Numbered from the stretch's first letter, positions 32,153-40,797 are shown. The stretch: 55,370 bases of DNA from Lachnospiraceae bacterium (GCA_009774175.1 VSNG01000026.1:1-55370); one strand, 5' to 3'. A program made the numbers and translations. The notes: a model not told the origin generated them from the letters alone.

Positions 32153-33466
32153 TTAACAATAACTGTTAAACATCATCCCGCTGTACGCGCTTGTGATATA
32201 AGGACTTGCGAAGTTCTTCCCGGGATTCTTGTAAGCCACGATCACATTGTTGACATAGTGCATCGGGTCCAAGGACACCTGATTGGATTTGCGCAGGATG
32301 GAATTGGTGAAGCCCTTCATGGAAGAAAAGGCCTCCTTCGCGTCTTCGCTTGTGGCTTTCTGGCGCAGCACATTGTTATCCACTTCCAGAGTGCCGTCCA
32401 GATTCAGATTCAAACCTGCGGAGGTAAGTCCTTTTGCGTAGACTCTGGCAACACTGCTCATCTCCTTAAAAAGACGGCCACTCTTGGGCTGTACGGCATT
32501 GTATTCGGATACCGCTTGAAGGAAAGAGTTATATCCTTTCACAAGGGTGTTAATGTTTTCCGTCAGGGATTCCACGTCGGTTTTGATACCGATGGAAGCC
32601 GTCTCGCCTTCTGCGCTGCTCACACCGTTGAACTGCAGTTCGTAGGTGTTGTCCAGCGTAAAGCGGTTGGTGGTGGAAGAGTGTTCCTCACCGTCCACAA
32701 GGAAGGAAGCGTTGGTAGCCGGAGACGATGTGTAATCCAGTCCCAGATAATCCACTACGCCTGCCGTCTTGCTGGTGCGCTGGTCGGATATGACAAACTG
32801 CGCCTTCTTGCCATCCTTCAAACCGGTAGCGTCTGATTCCATGCGTAAGGCGGATCTGCCGTTATCGTCAGTAATAACCTGTGCGGACATACCGATATTC
32901 GCATTATTGATCAGTCTGGACAGACGGGACTGTATGTCGTTGTTCGTGTCGCTGGCCTTAATGCTGAACTGAAACTCGTAGTTCAGATCTTCAATCCCAA
33001 CGTCAAAGGAATAGGTGTCGGGTGAAAGCGTATTAGGCTCGTCGGCGGGAAGGAACTTACCCAAGTTCACCTGTGAGGAGGCAAGATGTGTTACCTCCAC
33101 CTCATAGGACGGAAAATCATCATCCGGCTTTTTGGAACCCACGTATTTGGCAGAGACAATCTCTTCATTGCTGGAATAGGCAACCTTCTTATTCAGAAGC
33201 TCATCCTCGTCCAGACCGCCGAGGGAAGCAATGGTATTACGAAGCTCTCTGGCGTTCTCCTTTATGCCTACGGCAAACTGCTGGGAGTCCTTGCTGGTGT
33301 CCAGAATGAACAGAGGCGCTTCCTTGTTCATCTTGACAATGGAATTGTATACGTGGCGAAGCTCGCTCTTCTTATGAGTGTCATAAGGCGTGCTTGACTT
33401 CGGCGCGTAGGTTGTCATGTAGAAATTATAGACGTTGTTTAAGTTGTTGATCGTATTGTAAGCCAT
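32153..33466 (-). CDS. FliD-like flagellar filament-cap protein (divergent)
   Basis: 437 residues from ATG 33466 (AGGAGGAAGGAGGG upstream). The middle and C-terminal parts have the FliD pattern: NASFLVDGEEHSSTTNRFTL, then a beta-rich stretch and DVESLTENINTLVKGYNSFLQAV, as in the FliD_C region that ends in a coiled helix. The N-terminus lacks the usual SGLDT-type FliD start, beginning instead NTINNLNNVYNFY. The protein ends in a Cys. It may be a clade-specific filament cap or a hook-associated protein; a minor flagellar or surface role is also possible. It is a single gene on the minus strand, far from other flagellar genes except flagellin 15 kb away. Confidence 0.55.
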   Translation of the reverse strand: MAYNTINNLNNVYNFYMTTYAPKSSTPYDTHKKSELRHVYNSIVKMNKEAPLFILDTSKDSQQFAVGIKENARELRNTIASLGGLDEDELLNKKVAYSSNEEIVSAKYVGSKKPDDDFPSYEVEVTHLASSQVNLGKFLPADEPNTLSPDTYSFDVGIEDLNYEFQFSIKASDTNNDIQSRLSRLINNANIGMSAQVITDDNGRSALRMESDATGLKDGKKAQFVISDQRTSKTAGVVDYLGLDYTSSPATNASFLVDGEEHSSTTNRFTLDNTYELQFNGVSSAEGETASIGIKTDVESLTENINTLVKGYNSFLQAVSEYNAVQPKSGRLFKEMSSVARVYAKGLTSAGLNLNLDGTLEVDNNVLRQKATSEDAKEAFSSMKGFTNSILRKSNQVSLDPMHYVNNVIVAYKNPGKNFASPYITSAYSGMMFNSYC

Positions 33467-33571
33467 AAGCCCTCCTTCCTCCTTGAAAGCATAACAGACA
33501 CCTCCTGCGGCTCTCCGTAGCCTACAAGGCATCTCGCTGGGCGTTTCTACTTAATAAATATACTTATTAAC

Positions 33572-33601
33572 ATTTTACCATTTTAACCGCAGAAAAAGCA
33601 A
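33572..33601 (-). promoter_or_regulatory. Possible promoter of the FliD-like gene
   Basis: Minus strand TTGCTT (33601-33596), 18 bp, TAAAAT (33577-33572). No sigma-28 match is seen. The ~415-bp gap 33467-33881 otherwise holds the rpmG promoter and no gene. Confidence 0.45.
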
Positions 33602-33757
33602 GCGTTTGTAAGAAAAAACTCACAAAATTACGAGCTTTAACGGCCTTTTGTTAAGCCGAAATCTCATTCTGCAATTTATATATCGTAAGGGAAGCATATT
33701 TTATAAAGACCTTTCTGGAAAAAACTATGATTTTTTGGGAGAAAATATAAAAATCGG

Positions 33758-33786
33758 TTGACTTGGGACGTTCCGTATGATATATT
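33758..33786 (+). promoter_or_regulatory. Promoter of the rpmG-secE-nusG-rplK-rplA operon
   Basis: TTGACT (33758-33763), 17 bp, TATATT (33781-33786). Confidence 0.8.
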
Positions 33787-33881
33787 GTGTGAGCGAGATA
33801 AGATTTAGGTCTTTTTTTTTATGCTCAAATTAATGAGAGATACGAAATCAAACGAATCGTAATACAGGTGGAGGTGGCAAG

Positions 33882-34031
33882 ATGCGCACAAGAATTACAT
33901 TGGCATGTACGGAGTGCAAACAGCGTAACTACAATACAACAAAGGACAAGAAGACACATCCTGACAGGATGGAGACGAAGAAGTATTGCAGATTCTGCAA
34001 GAGACATACTCTGCATAAGGAGACGAAGTAA
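33882..34031 (+). CDS. rpmG: 50S ribosomal protein L33, zinc-ribbon type
   Basis: 49 residues: MRTRITLACTECKQRNY at the N-terminus and KYCRFCKRHTLHKETK at the C-terminus. Two CxxC pairs (Cys9/Cys12 and Cys36/Cys39) make this the zinc-binding form. GGTGGAGGTGG precedes the ATG. It lies directly before secE, the usual order in Firmicutes. Confidence 0.96.
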   Translation: MRTRITLACTECKQRNYNTTKDKKTHPDRMETKKYCRFCKRHTLHKETK

Positions 34032-34063
34032 ACGCTCGTCGGTTTGAAAAGGAGATAGTTAAT

Positions 34064-34276
34064 ATGGCAGATTCAGCGAAAGCAGATAAGAAAGCGGTCA
34101 AATTCCTGGACGGCGTGAAAGCTGAGTTTAAGAAAATCAGTTGGCCGGATAAGGATTCCCTTATGAAACAGTCTGTCGCGGTCTTGGTTATTTCTCTGGT
34201 GGTGGGAGCAATTATTGCGGTACTGGATTTCGGATTGCAGTATGGCGTGGATTTCATCACTACACTGCACTTTTAG
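34064..34276 (+). CDS. secE: Preprotein translocase subunit SecE
   Basis: 70 residues, the short Gram-positive form with one membrane segment (about 45-66). The amphipathic region is EFKKISWPDKDSLMKQS, the conserved SecE signature. It stabilises SecY in the translocase. AAAAGGAGA precedes the ATG. It lies between rpmG and nusG. Confidence 0.95.
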   Translation: MADSAKADKKAVKFLDGVKAEFKKISWPDKDSLMKQSVAVLVISLVVGAIIAVLDFGLQYGVDFITTLHF

Positions 34277-34316
34277 GACAGATTCTTAATCTGTAGGTAA
34301 GATAGGGAGGATCCGT

Positions 34317-34835
34317 ATGGCAGAAGCGAATTGGTATGTTGTGCATACTTATTCCGGATATGAAAATAAGGTGAAGGCCAACATAGAGAAGACGATTGAA
34401 AACAGACATCTGGAGGAAGAGATTCTCGAGGTCAAGGTGCCGATGCAGGATGTAATGGAGTTAAAGAACGGCGCGCGCAAGACGGTTCAGAAGAAGATGT
34501 TCCCCGGATATGTGCTGATCAATATGGTTATGAATGACGATACCTGGTATGTGGTGAGAAATACCAGAGGCGTGACCGGGTTTGTAGGACCGGGAAGTAA
34601 GCCGGTGCCGCTTACGGAGGCGGAGATGAAGCCTCTCGGTATTAAGATGGAAAATGTAAGCATTGATTTCGCAGAAGGCGATACGATTGCAGTGGTTGCG
34701 GGCGTCTGGAAGGATACCGTGGGCGTTGTGCAGAGAATCGACTATGGTAAGCAGACGGCTACCATCAATGTGGAATTATTTGGCAGAGAAACTCCCGTGG
34801 AGATCAGCTTTGCGGAAGTTAGGAGTATGAGATAA
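34317..34835 (+). CDS. nusG: Transcription termination/antitermination factor NusG
   Basis: 172 residues. The N-terminal NGN domain starts ANWYVVHTYSGYENKVK and includes FPGYVLINM; the C-terminal KOW domain has GDTIAVVAGVWKDTVGVVQRID. It binds RNA polymerase and couples it to pausing, Rho or ribosome. AGGGAGGATCCGT precedes the ATG. A 226-bp gap separates it from rplK. Confidence 0.97.
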   Translation: MAEANWYVVHTYSGYENKVKANIEKTIENRHLEEEILEVKVPMQDVMELKNGARKTVQKKMFPGYVLINMVMNDDTWYVVRNTRGVTGFVGPGSKPVPLTEAEMKPLGIKMENVSIDFAEGDTIAVVAGVWKDTVGVVQRIDYGKQTATINVELFGRETPVEISFAEVRSMR

Positions 34836-34937
34836 CGGTTTGGCCAGCGCTGAATGCGCGTTTTGCGAATGGGTGTGAACCAAACTGTGATGAAATGGAT
34901 ATTTGCCCGCTTTTGCGGTGTGAATAAAGGTGGGAGC

Positions 34938-35006
34938 CGGTTAAAGCGGTTGGAACGCTTTGCGTTAAAACCCAAACCCGACCCTGTCTTTGGCAATCCC
35001 GAAGGG
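34938..35006 (+). repeat. Intergenic repeat, copy A (nusG-rplK gap)
   Basis: This ~68-bp stretch, with CGCTTTGCGTTAAAA and AAACCCGACCCTG, aligns over most of its length with 40798-40866 in the rplJ-rplL gap. No gene is seen in the rest of the gap. Confidence 0.55.
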
Positions 35007-35061
35007 TGCAGCAGACAGGCGGAAAAGGCGTCGTACCACAATATTATCAGGAGGTGCCGAT

Positions 35062-35487
35062 ATGGCAAAAAAAGTAGAAGGATACATCAAGTTACAGATC
35101 CCTGCTGGTAAAGCAACGCCAGCGCCCCCGGTTGGTCCTGCACTTGGACAGCATGGGGTAAACATCGTTGAATTTACAAAACAGTTCAACGCAAAGACAG
35201 CCGACAAGGGCGATGTCCTTATTCCGGTTGTTATCACAGTGTATGCAGACAGAAGCTTCAGTTTCGTAACGAAGACTCCCCCTGCGGCAGTGCTCTTAAA
35301 GAAGGCGTGCAACATCAAGTCCGGCTCCGCTACCCCCAACAAGGCTAAGGTGGCGACCATCTCCAAGGCTAAGTTACAGGAGATCGCAGAGCTGAAGATG
35401 CCTGACCTGAACGCGGCAAGCGTTGAGGCGGCCATGAGCATGATCGCCGGTACTGCGAGAAGTATGGGCATTACAGTAGAAGAGTAA
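35062..35487 (+). CDS. rplK: 50S ribosomal protein L11
   Basis: 141 residues from ATG 35062 (CAGGAGGTGCCGAT upstream); the longer frame from 34990 runs through the ribosome site. Begins MAKKVEGYIKLQIPAGKATP, with PPVGPALGQHGVNI and the C-terminal RNA-binding GTARSMGITVEE. It binds the GTPase-associated region of 23S rRNA. It is followed 13 bp later by rplA. Confidence 0.98.
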   Translation: MAKKVEGYIKLQIPAGKATPAPPVGPALGQHGVNIVEFTKQFNAKTADKGDVLIPVVITVYADRSFSFVTKTPPAAVLLKKACNIKSGSATPNKAKVATISKAKLQEIAELKMPDLNAASVEAAMSMIAGTARSMGITVEE

Positions 35488-35500
35488 TGGAGGGTTCGAG

Positions 35501-36190
35501 ATGAAACACGGTAAAAAATATCAGGAGGCGGCTAAGCTGGTGGATCGTGCAGTTATGTACGACGCGGCGGAAGCGATCTCCTTAGTGAAAAAGACAGCAA
35601 CAGCGAAATTCGATGAGACTGTGGAGGTTCATATCAGAACCGGATGTGACGGCCGTCACGCAGAGCAGCAGATCCGCGGCGCGGTGGTACTGCCCAACGG
35701 AACAGGTAAGACGGTTCGCGTATTGGTATTTGCCAAGGGCGATAAGGTAAACGAGGCTGAGGCGGCAGGCGCAGACCATGTGGGCGGCGAGGAGCTGATC
35801 CCCAGAATTCAGAACGAAGGCTGGCTTGATTTTGACGTGGTAGTGGCAACTCCCGATATGATGGGCGTTGTGGGTCGTCTTGGTAAAGTGCTGGGTCCCA
35901 AGGGCTTGATGCCAAACCCTAAAGCAGGCACGGTTACCATGGATGTTGCAAAGGCGATCAGCGATATCAAGGCCGGTAAGATTGAGTACAGACTGGATAA
36001 GGCCAACATTATTCATGTGCCTGTTGGCAAGACTTCCTTCGAGGAGGAAAAGCTGCAGGAGAACTTTAACGCGCTGATGGACGCCATTGTGAAGGCAAAG
36101 CCTTCGGCTCTTAAAGGTCAGTATCTGCGCAGCATCACGCTGGCAACCACCATGGGCCCCGGCGTAAAGGTAAATGTGGCGAAGTACTAA
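35501..36190 (+). CDS. rplA: 50S ribosomal protein L1
   Basis: 229 residues, full length. Strings typical of L1: GKKYQEAAKLVDR, HIRTGCDGRHAEQQIRG, TPDMMGVVGRLGKVLGPKGLMPNPK and GPGVKVN at the end. GGAGGGTTCGAG precedes the ATG. In many bacteria L1 represses its own operon. Here a terminator follows and rplJ is 4 kb away under its own promoter. Confidence 0.98.
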   Translation: MKHGKKYQEAAKLVDRAVMYDAAEAISLVKKTATAKFDETVEVHIRTGCDGRHAEQQIRGAVVLPNGTGKTVRVLVFAKGDKVNEAEAAGADHVGGEELIPRIQNEGWLDFDVVVATPDMMGVVGRLGKVLGPKGLMPNPKAGTVTMDVAKAISDIKAGKIEYRLDKANIIHVPVGKTSFEEEKLQENFNALMDAIVKAKPSALKGQYLRSITLATTMGPGVKVNVAKY

Positions 36191-36219
36191 ACTGCATAAA
36201 AAAAGAGAAAGAAAACGAA

Positions 36220-36250
36220 GAACGGTCTGTAACTGCGGGCCGTTCTTTTT
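36220..36250 (+). terminator. Terminator after rplA
   Basis: GAACGGTC (36220-36227) pairs with GGCCGTTC (36238-36245), followed by TTTTT. Confidence 0.88.
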
Positions 36251-36274
36251 CGCGCATAAGCAGAAAATCCTCCC

Positions 36275-36311
36275 AACCAGCGGTTGAGTTTCTCCGATTC
36301 AACCGCTGGTT
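36275..36311. repeat. 13-bp perfect inverted repeat upstream of the XRE gene
   Basis: AACCAGCGGTTGA (36275-36287) and TCAACCGCTGGTT (36299-36311) are perfect inverted copies around 11 bases. There is no T-run. It lies 53 bp before an XRE regulator gene and could be an operator or an RNA hairpin. Confidence 0.6.
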
Positions 36312-36363
36312 CGTGTAAAAGACAAAAAACCGGGCGTAACGTTCAGGGTGAAAGGAGAACGGG

Positions 36364-37182
36364 ATGAATCAGACAGGAATCGGAAAATTTATTGCCAAGC
36401 GCCGCAAGGAGAAACAACTGACGCAGGCGCAGCTGGCAGAAAAACTGAATATTACGGACAGGGCGGTTTCCAAGTGGGAGACCGGAAAGTGTATGCCCGA
36501 CTCATCTGTCATGCTGGAGCTTTGCGGGATACTGGGCATTACGGTAAACGAGCTGTTAAGCGGGGAGGAAGTTGATATGGAAAGCTTGGAAAAGAAGGCG
36601 GATGAAAATCTCATTGCCTTAAAAAGAAAAGACGAAAATAATATGACGAAGAATGTGGTGGTTTCTGTTCTTTTTTCGATGCTGCTCTTGACGGGAATTA
36701 TGATATGCTTGATTTGCAACCTTGCAGTCTCCGGCCGTTTGACGTGGTCGCCGATTCCGGTCAGCTCCATTATCTTTGCGTGGCTGGTACTGCTTCCGGG
36801 CACTTTGTTCGGGAAAAAAGGGATTGTCATGAGCTGCGCCTCGTTAAGCGTTTTTTTGATTCCCTATTTATTTTTACTGAGCAGACTGGTAGAGGTAAAG
36901 CAGGTGTTTTCGGTCGGCGTGAGGATAGGGGCAGTTTCCGTCTTATTTCTGTGGGTCATGGTTATCATTTTCGGCCGCGTCAGGAGAAAGCCGGCGGCTT
37001 TGGGAATTGCTTTCTTGACAGCCGTTCCCTTTGTGCTTGGCGTCAATATCGTGCTGTCAAAAATGATAGGAGAACCCATCTTTGACGTGTGGGACCTGTT
37101 GGCTGTGTCTGTGCTGCTGCTCCTTTCGGCGGCGTCCTTTCTCTGCGATTATGCCGGAAAAAAGGGATTGATAAAAAAGTAG
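36364..37182 (+). CDS. XRE-type regulator fused to a membrane domain
   Basis: 272 residues. The N-terminal HTH (about 4-60) reads IGKFIAKRRKEKQLTQAQLAEKLNITDRAVSKWETGKCMPD. A short linker is followed by about six hydrophobic segments (roughly 95-117, 127-147, 153-178, 184-206, 213-232, 242-262). Such HTH-membrane proteins are common in clostridia and are thought to sense envelope stress or ions. GAAAGGAGAACGGG precedes the ATG. It lies in the segment that splits the ribosomal-protein cluster. Confidence 0.87.
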   Translation: MNQTGIGKFIAKRRKEKQLTQAQLAEKLNITDRAVSKWETGKCMPDSSVMLELCGILGITVNELLSGEEVDMESLEKKADENLIALKRKDENNMTKNVVVSVLFSMLLLTGIMICLICNLAVSGRLTWSPIPVSSIIFAWLVLLPGTLFGKKGIVMSCASLSVFLIPYLFLLSRLVEVKQVFSVGVRIGAVSVLFLWVMVIIFGRVRRKPAALGIAFLTAVPFVLGVNIVLSKMIGEPIFDVWDLLAVSVLLLLSAASFLCDYAGKKGLIKK

Positions 37183-37195
37183 GTTTTTCATGTTT

Positions 37196-37230
37196 TTGCT
37201 GTGACTGCCGATTTGTGGTACAATAGTCGC
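37196..37230 (+). promoter_or_regulatory. Promoter abutting the start codon of the CapA-like gene
   Basis: TTGCTG (37196-37201), 17 bp, TACAAT (37219-37224), then six bases and ATG 37231. No Shine-Dalgarno. The expected transcript begins at the ATG, as at 2617. Confidence 0.65.
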
Positions 37231-38526
37231 ATGGCTAAGAAAAAATCGCGCAAAAATAAGAAAAAAAAGAGAATGAGGCTTCACCGCAGCTTTATCCTGC
37301 CGTTTTTTATCACGCTGACTGCGGCGGTAGCGGCGGGCGTTTTGGCTCTGGCAGCCCATCAGTGGATTATGGAACCTGTGAAAACGCAGAAAACCGACGC
37401 CATAGTTCCCCGTGAAAGCAGGCCGCAGGAGCGGATTGAACGCGAAGACGAATCCGCTTTAAAGGGACCTGAGAGCGAGGGGGAAGAGATGGAAAAGCCT
37501 TCCAAATATCAGGAACAGCTGGCGGATGCCGCCTATATGGAAGAAAATAATATCTATGCCATGGAACCGGCGGTTCCCGGCCAGGTGACGCTTGCCTTTG
37601 CGGGCGACGTCCTGTTTGACGATCATTATGCCATTACCGGGCCTGTCCGTGAAGACGGCGATATATCGAAGGGTGTGCTGCCGGAAGTGATGGAACGGAT
37701 GCAGAGCGCGGATATCATGATGCTTAACAATGAATTTGCCTATTCTGACAGAGGCGTTCCGACAGAAGGGAAACAGTTTACCTTTCGGGCAAGGCCGCAG
37801 ACCGTTTCCTATCTGACTGATCTGGGAGTGGATCTTGTATCTCTTGCCAATAATCACGCCTACGACTACGGGCCGGAGGCGTTGACGGATACATTTGATA
37901 CCTTGAGGGAGGCGGGCATTCCCTATGTGGGAGCGGGCCGAGACATTTCTGAGGCGAGAAAGCCGGTCTACTTTATTGTGGGGGATATTAAAATCGCCTT
38001 TGTGTCGGCTACCCAGATTGAGCGGCTCGATACGCCGGACACCAAAGAAGCTACGGAGGATTCTCCCGGCGTATTTCGGTGCTGGAACGGGGATAAGCTT
38101 TTGGAAACCATTCGGGAGGCCGACGAAAACAGTGATTTTGTGGTAGCTTACATACATTGGGGGACGGAGAATCAGACGGAGCTGGATTGGGCGCAGCTTA
38201 AGCAGGCGCCGGAGCTTGTGGACGCGGGGGCGGATTTGGTGATCGGAGACCATCCCCACTGCCTGCAGCCCATCGGCGTAATCGGCGGCGTGCCGGTTAT
38301 TTACAGTCTGGGAAATTTCTGGTTTAATTCCAAAACGCTTGATACGGGTATGGTTGAGGTTGTGATAAACGAAGAGGGGATTGTGAGCTATCAGTTTATT
38401 CCCTGCCTGCAAAGCGGATGCAAAACCGCCCTGTTACAGGACGCGGAGAAGGAGCGCGTGCTTGCCTTTATGCGCAGCGTTTCAGAGGGCGTGCAGATTG
38501 ACGGGGACGGGTATGTGACCTGGTGA
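37231..38526 (+). CDS. CapA/PgsA-family metallophosphatase-fold protein, membrane-anchored
   Basis: 431 residues. A very basic N-terminus (AKKKSRKNKKKKRMRLHR) is followed by one membrane segment (about 21-44), so most of the protein is outside the cell. The CapA domain starts VTLAFAGDVLFDDHY and continues with LNNEFAYSDRG, SLANNHAYDYG, VAYIHWGTE and IGDHPHCLQPI. These are family motifs of poly-gamma-glutamate synthesis protein CapA, a calcineurin-like fold. No capsule synthetase genes (CapB/C) are nearby, so a different surface role is likely. No ribosome site precedes ATG 37231. Confidence 0.9.
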   Translation: MAKKKSRKNKKKKRMRLHRSFILPFFITLTAAVAAGVLALAAHQWIMEPVKTQKTDAIVPRESRPQERIEREDESALKGPESEGEEMEKPSKYQEQLADAAYMEENNIYAMEPAVPGQVTLAFAGDVLFDDHYAITGPVREDGDISKGVLPEVMERMQSADIMMLNNEFAYSDRGVPTEGKQFTFRARPQTVSYLTDLGVDLVSLANNHAYDYGPEALTDTFDTLREAGIPYVGAGRDISEARKPVYFIVGDIKIAFVSATQIERLDTPDTKEATEDSPGVFRCWNGDKLLETIREADENSDFVVAYIHWGTENQTELDWAQLKQAPELVDAGADLVIGDHPHCLQPIGVIGGVPVIYSLGNFWFNSKTLDTGMVEVVINEEGIVSYQFIPCLQSGCKTALLQDAEKERVLAFMRSVSEGVQIDGDGYVTW

Positions 38527-38637
38527 GAAGCGGGGAATATTTTTATGGGTGGTGAAACTTTTTGGCGGATTGATTCGTATTACAGACAGAGAGGCAGAAA
38601 GCGTTTGTACCATATCTGACAGAAAGGAAGTAAAACT

Positions 38638-39978
38638 ATGAACATAGGAAATCGAGGCTATTCTTCATGGATTCATAATACTGCGCCCCGGGCGGGATAC
38701 GGAAACGGGAGCCGTATGGCAGGAAACGCCACGAATAAAGCTTTTCCCATGGTCAACAAGAAAAGCGACACGGACGTCATAAAAGATGCAGGAGCGGACA
38801 CAGAGATTAAGGACGCTGGCGAGAAGAATGAGGAAGAGAAAAAAGCGGAGGATATGACCTGCCGCGAGCGGATTCTTGCACATATGCAGGAGATGGTGAA
38901 GAAGGTGAGGGAGGGAAAGGTGGAACCGACCTTCCAGACCGGCGGCCAGACCTTTACCATAAAAGAGTGGGATAAGCTTCTGGCGGATTTTGATGATGCG
39001 CAGGAGGTTTTGCAGGAGCAGATTAAGGAACTGATCGCGGAGGTGGAGAAGCAGGCGGCCAAAGAGGCGCTTAGAAGAGCGGCGGAGGGGAAGCCCGATT
39101 CTGACGGCGTGTCTGCGACGGTTTCGGGGGTAAAACCGTGGGAGCCGGATGGCATGGACGATAATTGTACAGACACACAGGTGACGGATCCGGAGGAACT
39201 TTTGGAGCTTCTGACAGGTGAAGTGACCAAGAGCACCTTCCCCACCGACGATCCGGAACACAAGCATTGGTTTATCACTTGCTACGGGCAGGATGGGATC
39301 AGCTGCAAGGAGGCTTATTTTGACGGTACAAAATGGGTGAACAGGGACTGCTTCAGCCTTTCCTATACGGAGCCTGGACAGTATGAGAAAGTGATGGCCT
39401 TCTTACAACGGTTTTCGCAGGATGACAATCTGCGCTTTGCGGCTAATGAGAATTTCTGGAAGGATTTTCTGGCGGGCGAAATCGACGAGGATGATTTTGT
39501 CAATTTCTTTGAGACTTCAACGAAAGACGGCGTGCCGGATTATACCTATGAGAAGGACGGCTCCACCTATATCGACAGGGAGAAGGCAAAATACGCCAAA
39601 TATATGAATGGTTTTGGCGCGCATTTTTACACGGCGCAGGAAATGGATCTGATCTGGCGGGGTATCATTCATGAAAACAGCAAGGGCCTGAAAAAGATTT
39701 CCGATTACGACGGGCAGATGACCGTTCCCGGAACGGATGAAGCGGGGAAGAACGGAAAAGAAAAGAACGCCGCGGATGAAGATGACGATCTGGACACCAA
39801 GATCATTACAAAACCCGACGGATCCACCGTATTACAGATCGAGACAAATTTCGGCGTGATGGAGATCGAGATCACGCAAGCGCAGAAGTTTGGCCTGCAA
39901 TATAACGCCCGTCCCGGCGCCGGGGCGGAGAGGACGCAGTTTACGAATCCTTTTGCAAACGGAATGGAGAATGATTAA
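38638..39978 (+). CDS. Unknown 446-residue protein
   Basis: I do not recognise the family. No signal peptide or membrane segment. Residues 1-35 are Asn/Gly-rich, 45-75 are very charged, and 78-150 look like a coiled coil (ERILAHMQEMVKKVREGK, EVLQEQIKELIAEVEKQAAK). The middle (about 195-345) is globular with many aromatics and a Cys pair; the C-terminus has an acidic stretch (DEDDDLDTK) and ends in NGMEND. AAAGGAAGT precedes the ATG. It is the last of three genes inserted between rplA and rplJ. The N-terminal style recalls clostridial proteins sometimes linked to motility regulons, but that is a guess. Confidence 0.75.
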   Translation: MNIGNRGYSSWIHNTAPRAGYGNGSRMAGNATNKAFPMVNKKSDTDVIKDAGADTEIKDAGEKNEEEKKAEDMTCRERILAHMQEMVKKVREGKVEPTFQTGGQTFTIKEWDKLLADFDDAQEVLQEQIKELIAEVEKQAAKEALRRAAEGKPDSDGVSATVSGVKPWEPDGMDDNCTDTQVTDPEELLELLTGEVTKSTFPTDDPEHKHWFITCYGQDGISCKEAYFDGTKWVNRDCFSLSYTEPGQYEKVMAFLQRFSQDDNLRFAANENFWKDFLAGEIDEDDFVNFFETSTKDGVPDYTYEKDGSTYIDREKAKYAKYMNGFGAHFYTAQEMDLIWRGIIHENSKGLKKISDYDGQMTVPGTDEAGKNGKEKNAADEDDDLDTKIITKPDGSTVLQIETNFGVMEIEITQAQKFGLQYNARPGAGAERTQFTNPFANGMEND

Positions 39979-39985
39979 AAAACTG

Positions 39986-40015
39986 TTGACAGCCCTTTAT
40001 TCGTTGTGCTATAGT
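39986..40015 (+). promoter_or_regulatory. Promoter of the rplJ-rplL unit
   Basis: TTGACA (39986-39991), 18 bp, TATAGT (40010-40015). Confidence 0.85.
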
Positions 40016-40029
40016 AGCTAAGGTTATAA

Positions 40030-40143
40030 AACCATGCCGAAGACAGCAGGTGCCGTATTGCCGGCGTAAGAGTCCGCCTGCCGAGGAGAGAAGAGCTTTC
40101 AGTGATATTATTTCCCTCCCTGTCTTTACGGGGAGGGTTTTTG
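40030..40143 (+). ncRNA. Ribosomal protein L10 leader with attenuator
   Basis: The leader contains the conserved CCGAAGACAGCAGGTG and CCTGCCGAGGAGAGA sequences of the L10 leader motif, which binds L10(L12)4. It is followed by CCCTCCC (40114-40120) / GGGAGGG (40131-40137) and TTTTT, an attenuator. A further hairpin TGTGTCCG/CGGACACA lies at 40146-40163. Confidence 0.9.
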
Positions 40144-40201
40144 GTGTGTCCGGCGGACACACGCTCCTAATCGGCACTAAAATCTATAAGGAGGTAAAGT
40201 A

Positions 40202-40795
40202 ATGGCAAAAGTGGAATTGAAAAAACCTATCGTAGATGAGATTTCCGCTGCCGTAAAGGACGCCCAGTCAGTCGTTCTGGTTGATTACCGCGGCCTTACG
40301 GTTGAACAGGATACGCAGCTTCGTAAACAGCTTCGTGAAGCCGGTATCACCTACAAGGTTTACAAGAACACAATGATGAATTTTGCATTCAAGGGCACGG
40401 ATTTTGAAGCGCTTACTTCTTATCTGGAAGGCCCCAGCGCGATAGCGATCTCCACAGAGGACGCTACGGCTCCCGCAAGAGTGATATGCAAATTCGCTAA
40501 GACAGCAGATGCCCTCGAGGTTAAGGGCGGTATGGTGGAAGGCATCGCCTATGACGCGAAGGGAATTATGGAGATTGCCAAGATTCCTTCCAGAGAAGAA
40601 CTGTTGTCCAAGCTGCTTGGCAGCATCCAGTCTCCGATTACCAACTTCGCCCGTGTGATGAATCAGCTGGCAGAGAAAGGCGGCGCATCCGGAGAAGAAG
40701 CGCCTGCACCCGCAGAGGAAGTTCCTGCGGCAGAAGAGGCGGCTGCACCGGCAGAGGAGGCGCCCGTAGCGGAAGAAGCGCCCGCAGCAGAATAA
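40202..40795 (+). CDS. rplJ: 50S ribosomal protein L10 with an acidic Ala/Pro/Glu tail
   Basis: 197 residues against the usual 165-175. The L10 body ends around residue 162 (NFARVMNQLAEKGG). After it comes a tail of ~30 residues made of repeats such as APAEEVPAAEEA and APAEEAPVAEEAPAAE, with no basic residue. The tail follows the helix that holds L7/L12 dimers, and its composition resembles the L7/L12 hinge. AAGGAGGTAAAGTA precedes the ATG. Control is by the L10 leader. Confidence 0.96.
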   Translation: MAKVELKKPIVDEISAAVKDAQSVVLVDYRGLTVEQDTQLRKQLREAGITYKVYKNTMMNFAFKGTDFEALTSYLEGPSAIAISTEDATAPARVICKFAKTADALEVKGGMVEGIAYDAKGIMEIAKIPSREELLSKLLGSIQSPITNFARVMNQLAEKGGASGEEAPAPAEEVPAAEEAAAPAEEAPVAEEAPAAE

Positions 40796-40797
40796 CT

